A stretch of DNA of 64,000 nucleotides, from positions 1 through 64,000 of the forward strand of contig NZ_CP029358.1 of NCBI RefSeq assembly GCF_003130795.1, given 5' to 3'. Origin of the DNA: Azospirillum thermophilum (GTDB taxonomy: Bacteria; Pseudomonadota; Alphaproteobacteria; Azospirillales; Azospirillaceae). This document shows, in pieces, positions 45,431-55,585 of the stretch (positions within the stretch are counted from its first letter, which is position 1; each line of letters starts with the position of its first letter). Under the pieces are notes generated by a model. The model worked only from the letters and a program-made list of their open reading frames with translations, was not told the origin of the DNA and made no database searches. The translations under genes were made by a program, and so were the position numbers.

Positions 45431-46475
45431 GGGCGGGCCTCGGTTCCGTGGCTTGCGGGCTGCGGTACGGTGCCGAACGCAGCGCCGAATACAAGGGCTT
45501 GGGTGCGCAGCCGAGCCGCTCCTTGATGCGCGGGTTGGTGCGGCCGGCCTCCACGAAGCGGACGCCGCTCGCGAAGGCATGCCGGACGCAGGCCGCGAAC
45601 ATCAGCGTGTATGGGCTGAAGTCGGAATGCTCGTAGACGACGCCGCCGGCCCACATGTGCAGGCGCCCCGGCTCGTCCAGGCAGATGACCGCCGCAGCCC
45701 GCCGGTCGCCGATGCACACCGAGACGACGCTGACGAGATCTCCGCACAGTTCGAGGAAGCGGGTGAAGCTGTCCACCGGATAGTAGTGCGGCGTGCCGTT
45801 CCGGGCGCTGGTCAGGTGACAGAGCCGGACCGCGTCCTCCAGGCCGGCGTCGCCGGGTCGGAGGACGGCCGTGCCGCCGCCCTCCGCCGCGAACTTGCGC
45901 AGCTGGCGTCTCATTTCCTGGCGACCGTGGCGCGGCAGGTGCGCGACGTAGTCGTCGAAGTCGCGGTAGGGGCCGAGGTCGATGATGAAGCGGTCGTGCA
46001 TGACGTTGACGGCGTACCCGGCGCGTTCGGCGGCGGCCAGGGATTCCGGGTCGGCCAGGTTGGTGATGCCGCAGCCGGGAACCCCCAGCTCCGCCGCCAC
46101 CGCCTCCAGGCGCAGGAGCAGCGGTTCCCCCGCCGCTGATCCCGGGCGCATCAGGATGCGGCTGTCGTAGCAATGGGCGAAGTGCCCCAGCAACCCGCCC
46201 TCCGGCGGGGCGAAGACGATGCCCGTGGTCCTCGCCAGCGTGCCGAAGGGATCGGGCGCGGTCTGCTGGTAGGCGATCAGCAAGGCGTCCAGCCGCCCGC
46301 CTTCCCACGCCGCCAGGTAATGGGCGCCGGACAGGGGAAGCAGCGGGTGCCGCTCGGCGGCCAGCAGCAGAGCCGGGTGATAGAAGGCCGGCCGCCCGCA
46401 GTCCTCCCACAGGCCGGCGAGGGCGTCCGCGTCGATGGCGTCGATCCGCCCGTGGTGGGTGATCGTCAGGGGCAT
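45411..46475 (-). CDS. GNAT/FemAB-like acyl- or aminoacyl-transferase
   Basis: A 354-residue protein. ATG 46475 (MPLTITHHGRIDAIDADALA) is preceded by GAGG. The C-terminal half matches the BioF2-like/FemAB GNAT layout: RHGRQEMRRQLRKFAAEGGG, then SVCIGDRRAAAVICLDEPGR, MWAGGVVYEHSDFSPYTLMF and VRFVEAGRTNPRIKERLG. Some proteins with this fold use aminoacyl-tRNA to form peptide bonds, including in phosphonopeptide pathways such as dehydrophos; others N-acetylate for self-resistance. Either role would suit this cluster. It starts 13 bases after the class V aminotransferase stop. Confidence 0.78.
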   Translation of the reverse strand: MPLTITHHGRIDAIDADALAGLWEDCGRPAFYHPALLLAAERHPLLPLSGAHYLAAWEGGRLDALLIAYQQTAPDPFGTLARTTGIVFAPPEGGLLGHFAHCYDSRILMRPGSAAGEPLLLRLEAVAAELGVPGCGITNLADPESLAAAERAGYAVNVMHDRFIIDLGPYRDFDDYVAHLPRHGRQEMRRQLRKFAAEGGGTAVLRPGDAGLEDAVRLCHLTSARNGTPHYYPVDSFTRFLELCGDLVSVVSVCIGDRRAAAVICLDEPGRLHMWAGGVVYEHSDFSPYTLMFAACVRHAFASGVRFVEAGRTNPRIKERLGCAPKPLYSALRSAPYRSPQATEPRPAHADRID

Positions 46476-46488
46476 GGGATGAGTGTCC

Positions 46489-47611
46489 TCATGTCTCGTG
46501 CCGGACGGCCCGGTGCCTGTCCTGTCCGGCTGCGGCACGGTAATCTCCGATCGCGGCCAGCAGATCGTCGATATCGTCCTCGCCGATGGCGCCGATGACG
46601 CCGACCCGGAAGGAATCCCGGCGCCAGTGTTTGCTCGGGTAGATCACCAGCCCACGCTCGGCCAGCGCCTCCGCGAGCGCCGCGGCGTCGCACGCGGCAT
46701 CCGGCCGGGGCGCGAAGGTGATGATGATCGGCGCCCGGTGGGGCTGGTCGATCAGCGGCAGGAAGCCGAGCGCCGCCATGCCGCGCACCAGCCGGTCGGC
46801 GAGAGCGGCGTAACGGCCGAAGCGGGCCTCCCGTCCCCGGCCGCCTCGTACTCCCGAATGGCCTGCTCCAGCGCCAGCATCGCCTGGAGCGGCGGGGTGA
46901 AGCGCCATTGCCCGTCGGCTTCGAAGCTCCGGTGCTGGGCCCGCAGGTCCAGGCTCAGCGTGCGCGGCCGTGACGGGCGTGCCAGCGTGGCGCGGTCGGC
47001 GATGACGAAGGACAGGCCGGGCAGACCGTGCAGGCACTTGTTGGCGGACAGCGCGACCGCCGCCAGGCGGCCGGACGTGACGTCCAGCGGCAACGCACCG
47101 AAGGTGCTGATGGCGTCCACCAGAAGCCGCGCGCCGTGGCGGGCCGCCAGCGCGCCCAGGCCGTCGATGTCGTTGAGGACACCAAGCGCGGTCTCGAAAT
47201 GCACGGCGGCGACGTGGGTGACGTCGCCGAGTTCGAGCAGGCGGGCCTCGACCCGCGCAAGGTCGAAGGAGCGCGTGTGGTCGCAACGCAAGACGCTGTG
47301 CCGGATGCCGTGCACCGCGCAGATTTCGGTCATGCGGGCGCTGTAGGCGCCGTTCTCGACGATCAGCAGGTGATCTTCGGCGTCCGGCACCGAACAGAGC
47401 ATGGCTTCCACCGCGAAGGTGCCGCTGCCCTGCAGGGGGACGACGCTGCAGGCGTCGCCACTGCCCGCGACCGCGGCGATCATCGCCCGCAGCCGGGCGG
47501 TCAGCGCGACGGCCGCGGGGTGCGCGAGCCGAGGTCCACGCCGGCGGCGGCCCGGACCGCTGGCGACGTGCAGAGCGGTCCGGGGGTGAACAGGCGGGGC
47601 GCGGGGCGCAT
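46489..47611 (-). CDS. phnW: 2-aminoethylphosphonate-pyruvate transaminase-like class V aminotransferase (two -1 frameshifts)
   Basis: The protein is split over three frames. ATG 47611 reads MRPAPRLFTPGPLCTSPAVR through DLGSRTP, then the frame breaks in the C run at about 47517-47520. It resumes as AAVALTARLRAMIAAVAGSG, with SVVPLQGSGTFAVEAMLC, LLVDAISTFGALPLDVT and the PLP lysine in ALSANKCLHGLPGLSFVIAD, up to about 46830-46838. The last part reads REARFGRYAALADRLVRG to the stop at 46489. Adding one base at each break gives 374 residues, normal for PhnW. The start overlaps the dioxygenase stop (ATGA). It would interconvert phosphonoacetaldehyde and 2-aminoethylphosphonate. Confidence 0.82.
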
Positions 47612-48491
47612 CACGCTCCGTTCCTCGATCCGGCGTCCAGCGTCCGCCGGACCGTGGCGGCGGCGTCCAGGCCGCTGTGCAGCGTGGGGGTGGAGACGTG
47701 GAAGATCGGGTTGTCCGGATTTTCCCGCTTCGCCCGATAATATGCTTCGTACCGCTCCCCTCGCCCGCCAGATTGAAGGTGAAGAACAGGATGCGGCGCG
47801 TGGCGTCCGACCGGTTCGCGTGCGAGCGGTGCGGCACGTACGAGTCGAAGAACAGCACGTCGCCCGCCGCGGCCTCGACCGGGGTCCATGTCATCCGGGC
47901 GGACAGCTCGTCGACGATGTCGCCGTTGCGCCGCCCGCCCGCGTAATGGGGCAGGACGGCCAGGGGACCGCGCGGCGTGTCCTCGACCTGCGTGCCCTCC
48001 GGCGCGGCCTCCAGGCCCGGCGCCATCTCCAGCCCGCCGTTCGACGGCAGCGCAGGGTCCAGCATCACGGCGGCCGTCACATGGTAGCGGGTGCCGAAAC
48101 CGTAATAGGCGGGGATGTCCTGGTGCGCGGGAAAGCCGCCGCCGCCGGGATTCTTGACGTTGCACTTGTCCTTGAACAGCGTCACCGGCTCGCCGACGAG
48201 GGTCTCGATCCACGCCGCCAGCCGGGTGACCAGGCCGGTCCGGATGTAGGGCGAGGCACCGGCGATGTACTCGATGCGGCAGAGCTGCCGTGGATCCCCG
48301 GATTCCGGCACCACGATCAGGCCGCTGTCGCGGCAGGCCGCCTCGCCCTCCGGCGACCCGGCGAGCTTGTCCTCCGCCAGACGCGCGAGGGCGGAGAATT
48401 CGCGCTCCAGACGGGCCAGATCGATCCGCGCCTGCTCCCTCGGCAGATGCGCGTAGCCGTTCCGGCGAAAATCTTCACGTAGGGCCGCCAT
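47611..48491 (-). CDS. PhyH-type Fe(II)/2-oxoglutarate dioxygenase (one -1 frameshift)
   Basis: ATG 48491 (MAALREDFRRNGYAHLPREQ) has GAGGAATTCCC upstream. The phytanoyl-CoA-hydroxylase-like core has the HxD motif in GGFPAHQDIPAYYGFGTRYH and the distal His/Arg in YVPHRSHANRSDATRRILFF. The frame breaks at the GGGG run 47757-47760 after NLAGEG and continues as ERYEAYYRAKRENPDNPIFH to the stop at 47611; one added base gives 293 residues. In phosphonate pathways such enzymes hydroxylate carbon next to phosphorus, for example PhnY* on 2-aminoethylphosphonate. Substrate here is inferred. Confidence 0.82.
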
Positions 48492-48526
48492 GGGAATTCC
48501 TCGGGTCGTGGATCCGGTCGGGACGT

Positions 48527-49750
48527 TCAGGCCATGCGCCGCATGGCCGCATCGAAGACGTCCTCCTGGGTGCACAGCACCAGGCGGACGTGGCTGTCGC
48601 CTTGCCGGCCGTAGACCGAGCCCGGGACGACCGCGACCTTGCGTTCTTCCAGCAGGTAGCGCGCCACGGCGTCGCCCATGGCCTCGCCCGACGCGCGGTA
48701 GTGCGCCGGCATGGCGCGATGGAGACCGCTGACGTCGGGGAACAGAAACATCGCGCCCAGCGGCTGCCTGGGCCAAGCATAGCCGGCCGCGGCGCCGAGC
48801 GTCTTCAGCGCCGTCAGGCAACGGCCCTGCACGAGGCGGGTGACGCCCGCCAGCCATTCGGCCTTCCGCGGGTCCTCCAACAGGCGCCGCGCGATGCGCT
48901 CGTACTGGATGTTGACCCCGAGGTAGAGGTAGTCGTGCGCCTTGGCGGCCAGGTCGATGACCGCGGGCGGGGCGACCATCCAGCCGATCCGCAGGCCGGG
49001 CAGGCCGAACTTCTTGGAGAAGCTGTTGATCAGGATCGCGTTGTCGGCCAGCGGCGGAACCGTGCGGGCGGGACGGTGCGGCCGTTCGAAGTCCATCACG
49101 TCGTAGACTTCGTCATGGATGATCCAGGTGCCGTTCGCCGCGGCGAGGGCGCCGATGCGCTCCCAATCCTCCAGGCTGGCGACGTAGCCGGTCGGGTTCT
49201 CCGGGGAGTTGACGATCAGCGCCCGGACACCGGCGAGCCGGTCCCCGTCGGCCAGCATGGCCGCGTACTCGTCGCCGCCGGCCGGCCGGGCGATGCGGCA
49301 CGCCTGCCGGCCGAGCGTGAGGACGGTGCGCGCGTACAGCATGTAGGAGGGATCGCTGACCGCGACCTTGTCGCGCTCCCCGGTGACGGCCAGCAGCGCC
49401 AGCGTGATCGCCTCGACGCCGCCGTGCGTGACCATGATATCCCGTTCCGGATCCACGGCCAGCCCATAGCGGTCGCGATACCACGCGGCGATGGCCTGCC
49501 GCAGCGCCAGGCTGCCACGGGGCTCCTCGTAGCGCTTGCCCGCGTCGAGGAAGGCCGTCCGCGACAGATCCTCGGCGGCGATGTCGTCCAGCAAGTGCTC
49601 CGGCGGACCGAACACCGGCTCGCCGAAGCTCAGGTTGGCGATGTCGGGATCGGCCTTGGCGCGCAGCGAAATGGCCTTGGAGGCATAGACGTCCATGCCC
49701 AGCAGCGTGGGGTTGAGAGGGTGCTGCGCGGGACGGCGGTTGCTCTGCAT
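48527..49750 (-). CDS. PLP-dependent class I/II aminotransferase (phosphonate cluster)
   Basis: A 407-residue fold-type I aminotransferase. ATG 49750 (MQSNRRPAQHPLNPTLLGMD) is preceded by GAGGA at good spacing. Motifs: LSFGEPVFGPPEHLLDDI, MVTHGGVEAITLALLAV, VNSPENPTGYVASLEDWE, IHDEVYDVMDFERPH, and the PLP lysine in INSFSKKFGLPGLRIGWMVA. Paralogue of the enzyme at 43264. Its place directly after phosphonopyruvate decarboxylase suggests an early or tailoring amination step. Confidence 0.88.
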   Translation of the reverse strand: MQSNRRPAQHPLNPTLLGMDVYASKAISLRAKADPDIANLSFGEPVFGPPEHLLDDIAAEDLSRTAFLDAGKRYEEPRGSLALRQAIAAWYRDRYGLAVDPERDIMVTHGGVEAITLALLAVTGERDKVAVSDPSYMLYARTVLTLGRQACRIARPAGGDEYAAMLADGDRLAGVRALIVNSPENPTGYVASLEDWERIGALAAANGTWIIHDEVYDVMDFERPHRPARTVPPLADNAILINSFSKKFGLPGLRIGWMVAPPAVIDLAAKAHDYLYLGVNIQYERIARRLLEDPRKAEWLAGVTRLVQGRCLTALKTLGAAAGYAWPRQPLGAMFLFPDVSGLHRAMPAHYRASGEAMGDAVARYLLEERKVAVVPGSVYGRQGDSHVRLVLCTQEDVFDAAMRRMA

Positions 49751-49856
49751 CGTTCTGTCCTCGACGTGTGAAGGGGGCGGCGCGCCGGTCAGGCCGTCAC
49801 GGGCCCCGGCGCCCTGTCCCGGCGCCGTGTCCCGGGCCGGCCAGAGGCCGGGCAGG

Positions 49857-50957
49857 CTAGGGAAGGGTGAGGAAGCGACGGAGGCGCCGCGCCGCGTCGT
49901 GGGGCGAGACCGTCGGTCGGCCCAGGCGGGCCATCGAGCCGGCGCTGACCGGCACGTGCAGCAGGCGCGGGCCGGGCACCATGGCGTCGCGCAGGGCGGC
50001 CGCGAACTCGGCGCACGAACCGCAGCTCCGCGCGTCGCGGTAACCCAGGCCGCGGGCCGTCGCGACGAAGTCGACCGTGGACGACACCGTCGGCTGCCCG
50101 CCCGTCGAATCGTAGCAGCCGTTGTCCAGCACGATGTGGACGAGGTTGCGGGGCCCCTCGGCGCCGATGCTGGCGAAATTGCCCAGGTGCATGATGGCCG
50201 CGCCGTCGCCGTCCAGCACGTAGACGGGCCGCGGGCTGGTCAGGGCGACGCCGTGGGCCACGGAGCTGGCGTAGCCCATCGACCCGACGCAGTAGAGATG
50301 TCCGGGGCGGTCGGCCAGGGTGAACAGCTCGCGCCCGGTCTTGCCGGTCGTCGCGATCACCGCCGCCTCCTCGTCCACGACCGCCAGGAATGCGGCAAGA
50401 ACCTCCTCGCGACTTGGCCGGCCGGTCGTCGGGGGAACGGACGCGTCCCGAGGCCCGGCGCCGAAGGTGTCGCCGGAGACCACCAGGGCGTAGGGGCGCT
50501 GCGTCCGGCGGATGGACTCGCAGGCGGTCCGGAGGGCGGCTGCGGCACCGTCCCCGTCGTCGGGCAGCACCGCCCAGTCCAGCCCCAGAAGCGTCAGAAG
50601 GTCCGGGGTGATCCGTCCCATCAGCGCGTGCTGCGGCTCGTCCTTCACGCCGGGCCTGCCGCGCCAGGTGACCAGCAGCAACACCGGGATGCCGAAGGGG
50701 TCGTTCAGCGACGTGATCGGGTTGACCATGTTGCCCAGGCCGGAGTTCTGGCAGAGCACGACGGCGGTCCCGCCCGCCAGCCAGACGCCCGCGGCGATCG
50801 ACACCGCATCGCCCTCGCTGGAGGCCGGCACATACCGGATCCCGTCCCGTCCGATCACCTCGTCGATCAACGGGGTCAGGTAGGAGCAGGGAACGCCGGT
50901 GAAGCAGGTCGTGCCCTGCGCGACCAGCTGATCGACGAAGACGCTTGCTTTGATCAT
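49857..50957 (-). CDS. ppd: phosphonopyruvate decarboxylase
   Basis: A 366-residue thiamine-diphosphate enzyme that decarboxylates phosphonopyruvate to phosphonoacetaldehyde, pulling the unfavourable mutase reaction forward. The pyrimidine domain carries the catalytic Glu in VPASSEGDAVSIAAGVWLAG and the segment LCQNSGLGNMVNPITSLNDP. The PP domain has YVLDGDGAAIMHLGNFASIG, the GDG-N cofactor motif, and VLDNGCYDSTGGQPTVSS. These match the Ppd family closely. It follows the PEP mutase gene by 59 bases. ATG 50957 has only a weak ribosome site (AGAAAAGAAC). Confidence 0.95.
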   Translation of the reverse strand: MIKASVFVDQLVAQGTTCFTGVPCSYLTPLIDEVIGRDGIRYVPASSEGDAVSIAAGVWLAGGTAVVLCQNSGLGNMVNPITSLNDPFGIPVLLLVTWRGRPGVKDEPQHALMGRITPDLLTLLGLDWAVLPDDGDGAAAALRTACESIRRTQRPYALVVSGDTFGAGPRDASVPPTTGRPSREEVLAAFLAVVDEEAAVIATTGKTGRELFTLADRPGHLYCVGSMGYASSVAHGVALTSPRPVYVLDGDGAAIMHLGNFASIGAEGPRNLVHIVLDNGCYDSTGGQPTVSSTVDFVATARGLGYRDARSCGSCAEFAAALRDAMVPGPRLLHVPVSAGSMARLGRPTVSPHDAARRLRRFLTLP

Positions 50958-51016
50958 GTTCTTTTCTCGGCAGGCCTTCCGCGCCGTCCAGGCGTGCCGG
51001 ACGCGCGGAGGCGTTC

Positions 51017-51886
51017 TCAGCAGGCGAGATACTTCCGCTCGGCTTCCTGCACCTCGAACTCGTTGGTCAGGAAGAAGACGTCGTCCAGGGACGCGATCTC
51101 GTGCTCGACGTCGGCGACCGCCTGCTGCCGGTGAATCTTGCGGGTGATCGACCGTATGGCGCTGATCGAAGCGCGCAGGCTGTGATTGGCCCAGATAACG
51201 CAGGAGACGCCGGCGTCCCGGAAGACACTCGTCGGGATCCTATAATACTTCGTCGGCACGATGACGATGGGACAGCGGCGGTTCCACCGTCTGCAGAATT
51301 CCAGGATCTCCTGGCCGTCGCTCTTCTTGGAATGAATGAGGATGGCGTCGGCGCCCGCCTCGCTGTACGCGTCGGCACGGGCGAGTGCTTCTTCCATTGA
51401 GCAGCCGCTGATCAGGGCCTCGACGCGTGCGACAATGCAGAAGTCGGGGTCCTGCCGGCTGTCCTTGGCGGCGCGCAGCTTTCCACAGAACTCACCGATC
51501 GTTGCCAAGCCATGCTCCGCTCCGATGAACGAATTCATCTTGGGGAAGACCTTGTCTTCCAGGCAGACACCGGCAACTCCCCGCTGCGAAAGTTTGCGAA
51601 CCAAGCGCCGCACATTGTTGAAGTTCCCGTACCCCGTATCACCATCGAGCAGTATCGGAACCTTGGTGTGATCGGCCATGAACTCGACGATGTCCAGAAC
51701 CTGGGTCCAGGATGCCTCGTTCCGGTCCGACAAACCCAACGACGCCGAAATGGAAAGACCGGAGGCCCACAACGCTTCAAAGCCGCTTTCTTCCGCGATC
51801 CTGGCGCTGAGGGCACTGTGCGCTTCCATGATGAACGACAAGTCGTCACAGGTTAATATTCGTCTGAGATTTTCCGTTTTCTTCAT
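51017..51886 (-). CDS. pepM: phosphoenolpyruvate mutase
   Basis: A 289-residue isocitrate-lyase-superfamily enzyme that forms the C-P bond by converting PEP to phosphonopyruvate; it defines a phosphonate pathway. The diagnostic mutase loop [11 protein letters not shown] is present (EDKxxxxxNS), with metal-binding Asp in [17 protein letters not shown] and [20 protein letters not shown]. Methylisocitrate lyases lack this loop. ATG 51886 follows GAGAGGACGCCCT. It is the first gene of the minus-strand cluster and lies behind a 570-base AT-rich leader. Confidence 0.96.
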   Translation of the reverse strand: MKKTENLRRILTCDDLSFIMEAHSALSARIAEESGFEALWASGLSISASLGLSDRNEASWTQVLDIVEFMADHTKVPILLDGDTGYGNFNNVRRLVRKLSQRGVAGVCLEDKVFPKMNSFIGAEHGLATIGEFCGKLRAAKDSRQDPDFCIVARVEALISGCSMEEALARADAYSEAGADAILIHSKKSDGQEILEFCRRWNRRCPIVIVPTKYYRIPTSVFRDAGVSCVIWANHSLRASISAIRSITRKIHRQQAVADVEHEIASLDDVFFLTNEFEVQEAERKYLAC

Positions 51887-52460
51887 AGGGCGTCCTCTCG
51901 AAATTTTATAATTTCTTGTAATGAATCCCGGGTCGGCCAGCAGGGGTCTGCTTTCACATCGTCATGACACGGACTCTTGAGCGTTCAGGACGTGAGCCCC
52001 ATCTGCACCCGTCAATGAGAGCGTGCGCGCTGGATTTTCAGATCTTGCGCGGACTTTCATCGTGGGTAACAGCAGCAAGCTGCTGATCGACAGCGCCACG
52101 TGGAACAGTCTGCGTGCCTCTGTGTAAACAATAATCGCTTAATGAACGTTCATGTCAACGTCATTTTTTCAACCAATACTTAGACACCTAAACATTATAA
52201 ATCAAAGTATACGCCGGTGTCTGATCTTGGGAGTATCTTTATCACACTATAGCGTGCGTGCGATAATATTATTGTATGTGCGCGGATGGATGCCGTTGCA
52301 GAGTTCGGCTGCGGCAAAGACCGGGCAAAGCCCAGCATCCTTCGGCGGCTGGGAGCCGTTTGACACCTGTTTCAAAGGCAGGCCCGTCGAAGTCGCAGGC
52401 CTGCCGCGGGGTCACGTTCCTGGGCGTGGCGCCGGGCGCCGGGGCGGCCCGGCCGGACCG
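51887..52460. promoter_or_regulatory. upstream region of the phosphonate cluster
   Basis: A 574-base non-coding region between pepM and the end of the injection-system operon, where the AAA ATPase gene also terminates. It is strikingly AT-rich at 51895-51930 and 52130-52280, against GC-rich neighbours. It contains the inverted repeat at 52239-52266 and the small palindrome ATAATATTAT at 52263-52272. The AT-rich blocks may hold the pepM promoter or mark an acquired boundary. Confidence 0.5.
52239..52266. promoter_or_regulatory. imperfect inverted repeat TTATCACAC-N10-GTGCGATAA
   Basis: Two 9-bp arms matching at eight positions around a 10-base spacer, about 350-380 bases upstream of pepM in the AT-rich block. 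A possible operator; it could serve nothing at all. Confidence 0.25.
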
Positions 52461-53876
52461 TCAGCGGTTGAAGAAATGACCCTCCTTGCGCAGTTCCTGG
52501 CGGATGCCGCTCATGATGTCCGCAAGCTGCACGCAGGGCGGGTCGCGCTCCACCGCGAGCAGGCAGGCGTGCCGCAGGACGTTGACGATCGCCCCGCCGG
52601 CCAACTCGTGCTGGTCGGCCAGGGACTGGAAGTCGATGCCGGCGGCCAGCGGGATGCCGGGGGTGCGGAACATCCCTTCCCACAGCGCCCGGCGTGAGTC
52701 GCGGTCCGGCATCGGGAAGAGGATGGAGGACTGGAAGCGGCGGGCGAACGCCTCGTCCATGTGGCCGCGCTGGTTGGTCGCCAGGATGACGACGCCGGGA
52801 AAGTCCTCCAGCCGCTGCAGCAGGTAGGCGATCTGCTGGTTCGCGGCCCGGTCGTTGGCCGACTGCGCGTCCGTGCGCTTGCCGAACAGCGCCTCCGCCT
52901 CGTCGAAGAACAGGATCCAGTTGTGGTGCTGCGCCCGGTCGAACAGCCCGGCCAGGTTCTTCTCGGTCTCGCCGACCCACTTCGACATCACCCGCGACAG
53001 GTCGACGCGGTAGACCGGCAGGTCGTGGTGCTTGCCGAGCAGGCAGGCGGTCAGGGTCTTGCCGGTACCAGGGGGGCCGTAGAACAGGCAGCGGTAGCCG
53101 GGCTTGAGGCGCTGCGCCAGTCCCCAGCCGTGCAGCAGGGTATGGGAATGGTGGATCCAGCTGTCGATCAGCGCGATCTGCCGGCGGGTGGCGCCGTCGA
53201 GCACCAGGTCGTCCCAGGTGAGCGGCGTGCCGATCCGCTCGGCCGGGAAGCCTTCGCCGGATGGCCAGACGTAGGCGGCGCCGGTCAGCATCCGTTCCAA
53301 CTGGTCGCGCGACAGCCCGAGCGCCGCCGCCCCCGGCGGTTCCTCCGGATGGCGGTGCCCGATGGTCAGAAGCCCCTGCCGCACCAGCCGGTGGCCGGGC
53401 GCGAACAGCGACCGCGCCGCGATGCGCGCCGCGCGGTCCGAACCGGCCAGCAGGAACAGCGCGGTCTCGACCGTCGGCAGGAAACCGTTGTGCGACTGCC
53501 CGATCAGACCGCCGAACTCGCTGAACCGCCGCCCGGTCGCCTGGTTCTGCAGGAGGAACGGGTCGAGCACCTCCGGGGCCAGATGGGGTGCCAGCGCCAG
53601 CATCAGCACCAGCCGCTCGGCCGGCGTCGGGTCGAGGCGGCGCAGCTCCCCGGCGAAGGGGCTGCCGTCGCCGTCCTGGTCGGGGGGAGCCGGCCATCCG
53701 CCCGCCTCGCCGCCCGCCTCGCCGCTGGTCTCGTCGCCGGTTTCACCGAAGTACAGGGCGAAGCGGTGGCGCACCACCTCCTCGAACCAGGCGAGTTCCC
53801 GTTCGATCGCGGCCGCCGGGGCGGTGACGGGCGGTTGCGCAGGGTGTTCCGGGCGGCGTGTCATGGTCGTGCTCAC
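52461..53876 (-). CDS. AAA+ ATPase of the contractile injection system
   Basis: A protein of about 471 residues corresponding to the Afp15/PVC15-type ATPase of extracellular contractile injection systems. It starts at GTG 53876, whose GTGA overlaps the tape-measure stop; ATG 53864 is an alternative. Residues 1-230 are helical and family-specific. Walker A is [17 protein letters not shown] near residue 270, Walker [16 protein letters not shown], with sensor [18 protein letters not shown]. It is the last gene of the operon. The ATPase is thought to act in particle assembly or release. Confidence 0.9.
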   Translation of the reverse strand: MSTTMTRRPEHPAQPPVTAPAAAIERELAWFEEVVRHRFALYFGETGDETSGEAGGEAGGWPAPPDQDGDGSPFAGELRRLDPTPAERLVLMLALAPHLAPEVLDPFLLQNQATGRRFSEFGGLIGQSHNGFLPTVETALFLLAGSDRAARIAARSLFAPGHRLVRQGLLTIGHRHPEEPPGAAALGLSRDQLERMLTGAAYVWPSGEGFPAERIGTPLTWDDLVLDGATRRQIALIDSWIHHSHTLLHGWGLAQRLKPGYRCLFYGPPGTGKTLTACLLGKHHDLPVYRVDLSRVMSKWVGETEKNLAGLFDRAQHHNWILFFDEAEALFGKRTDAQSANDRAANQQIAYLLQRLEDFPGVVILATNQRGHMDEAFARRFQSSILFPMPDRDSRRALWEGMFRTPGIPLAAGIDFQSLADQHELAGGAIVNVLRHACLLAVERDPPCVQLADIMSGIRQELRKEGHFFNR

Positions 53877-55545
53877 CAAACCACGTGGATCGGCGCCGTC
53901 ATCCAGCGGTGATAGACGACGGAGCGGTTCCAGGGGATCTGATCGGCCAGGATGTCGACCGTCTTCCTCTGGATCTGCAGGGTCCAGCGATCGGCGTCCC
54001 GCTGCAGCCGCCCCTCGCGCTGCAGGAACGTCTCGCGCAGGCCGGCCGGCGAGGTGTTGCGGATGATCGTCCAGTTGTCGATGACCGCCTGGATCACCCC
54101 GTCGCAGACGGCGCGGTCCGCCTCGTCCGGCTCGATCGCCCGCAGGACAGGCTCCGAGGGGGCAAGCCCGCAGAGCAGCTTGTTCAGGACGAGCTGCGGC
54201 TCGGGCCGGTCGCAGCGCCCGTCGACCAGGTACTGCATGAGATGGACGGCGCGCGAAGCCGCCTCGGTCCCGGTAACCCGGGGCACGCCGTCCTCGTCGG
54301 GAGCCAGCAGCCCGAGCCGCTCCAGGAAGAGCGGCAGGAAGGGATTGAACAGGATCAGCCCGGCGTTGTCGACATACAGCGGCTCGCCCGTCTCGGCGTC
54401 GTCCATGCGGTTGCGGCTGCGGCCGGGGCTCCGCGGTTGGCGGCGCGGCTGGCGCGGCTGCAGCAAGACGGACAGCCCGGCATAGCCGCCGTCACGGGCC
54501 AGGTCGCGCGCCCGTGCAAGCACGCGGGCCGCCGTCGCCGGGTCGGCGTCCGGGTTCCCACGAGCGCCCGGCCCATCGCCCCCCGGCCCATCGCCCCCCG
54601 GCCCATCGCCGCCGAACCCGGCGACCAGCCGGCCGGCGCCGGCGCGCAGTGTCGATGCCCGCGGCCCGGCCAGCACCGTCAGCAGCCGCGCCCAGGCCAG
54701 CCGGCGGGCGCCGCCGCGGCGGTCGGGCGCCGCCGCGTCCGCGTCGCCGCGGCGCGCAGGGCCAGCAGCAGCCCACCGTAGGGAACGCCTTCGGCCAGCG
54801 CGGCGCCGGCCACCAGGAACCGCAGATAGACCCGGCGGTTGAAGCGGGTTCCCGCATCGCGCAGCAGGTAATCCAGCGTCAGCAGCCACAGCCGCCGTTC
54901 CAGCGCCGACCCGGAGACCGGCAGCGCCGGCGCGGCGCGGTGCAGTCGCAGGAGCTCGGCCAGATAGGCGAGGACGACCGTGGCGTCGGCGGGGACCAGC
55001 CGCGCCAGAAGGGTGCGCAGCTCCGCCGCGCCGGCCTGCAGCACCAGCCGCTCCAGCGCGTGGCGGTCGGAGGCGCGGCGGTGCAGCAGCGCCACGAGCG
55101 CCGCCGGCTGCTCGGCCAGCAGGAGGCGCAACTGCGCGGCGGGATCGAAGGCGTCGCCGCCGGGCGGCGACGCCCCGGTGGCCAGATAGGCGTCGAAACG
55201 GTCGAGCAGAGCCTCGCCCGGCGTCATGAACCGCCTTGTCCGGTCGGGTGCGTGCGAGGCAGCGGCGACGGCGTCGGCCAGGGCCGCGCCCAGCGCCCGT
55301 TCCAGCGCGGCGGGCAGGTCCTGTTCCAGCCGGCTGGCCGGGATGACGCCGAGGTCGAGGTCGAGCCGGTCGAGGCGCAGGTGGCGGTCGGCCGGCACCA
55401 GGGCGTCGAACACGCGCTCCAGGATCGGCGGCATCTGCGCCCGCGCCAGATCCTCGACGCGCGCGCGCAACGCCAGCGCGGTGTCGAGGTCGGACACGGC
55501 GCAGTCGACGGTCAGGCGCCTGACGTGGTGTGTGGAGGAGGGCAA
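53873..55545 (-). CDS. contractile injection system tape-measure protein (one -1 frameshift)
   Basis: The N-terminal part starts at TTG 55545 (MPSSTHHVRRLTVDCAVSDL, residues about 1-260, with LEDLARAQMPPILERVFDAL-type helices). The C-terminal part lies one frame over and reads DRRGGARRLAWARLL, then NAGLILFNPFLPLFLERLGL, HLMQYLVDGRCDRPEPQLVL and IIRNTSPAGLRETFLQREGR. These are features of CIS_TMP proteins, which set tube length. Adding one base near 54690-54757 gives about 557 residues. A Gly/Asp repeat (GGDGPGGDGPGGDGPG) lies in the middle. The start codon is uncertain. Confidence 0.78.
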
Positions 55546-55585
55546 GAGGACCGGTTCCCGAAGCGTGGCAAGGCGGATCGCGGCG

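Noticed and set aside
46752..48857. 701-residue continuous minus-strand frame as a natural dioxygenase-aminotransferase fusion
   Set aside because: The bridging part is out of frame for both enzymes; real dioxygenase and aminotransferase ends meet as an ATGA overlap at 47611 in another frame.
52152..52697. 181-residue plus-strand frame across the pepM upstream region
   Set aside because: It runs antisense into the AAA ATPase gene, has no domain and mixed codon bias. The AT-rich part is better read as a regulatory region.
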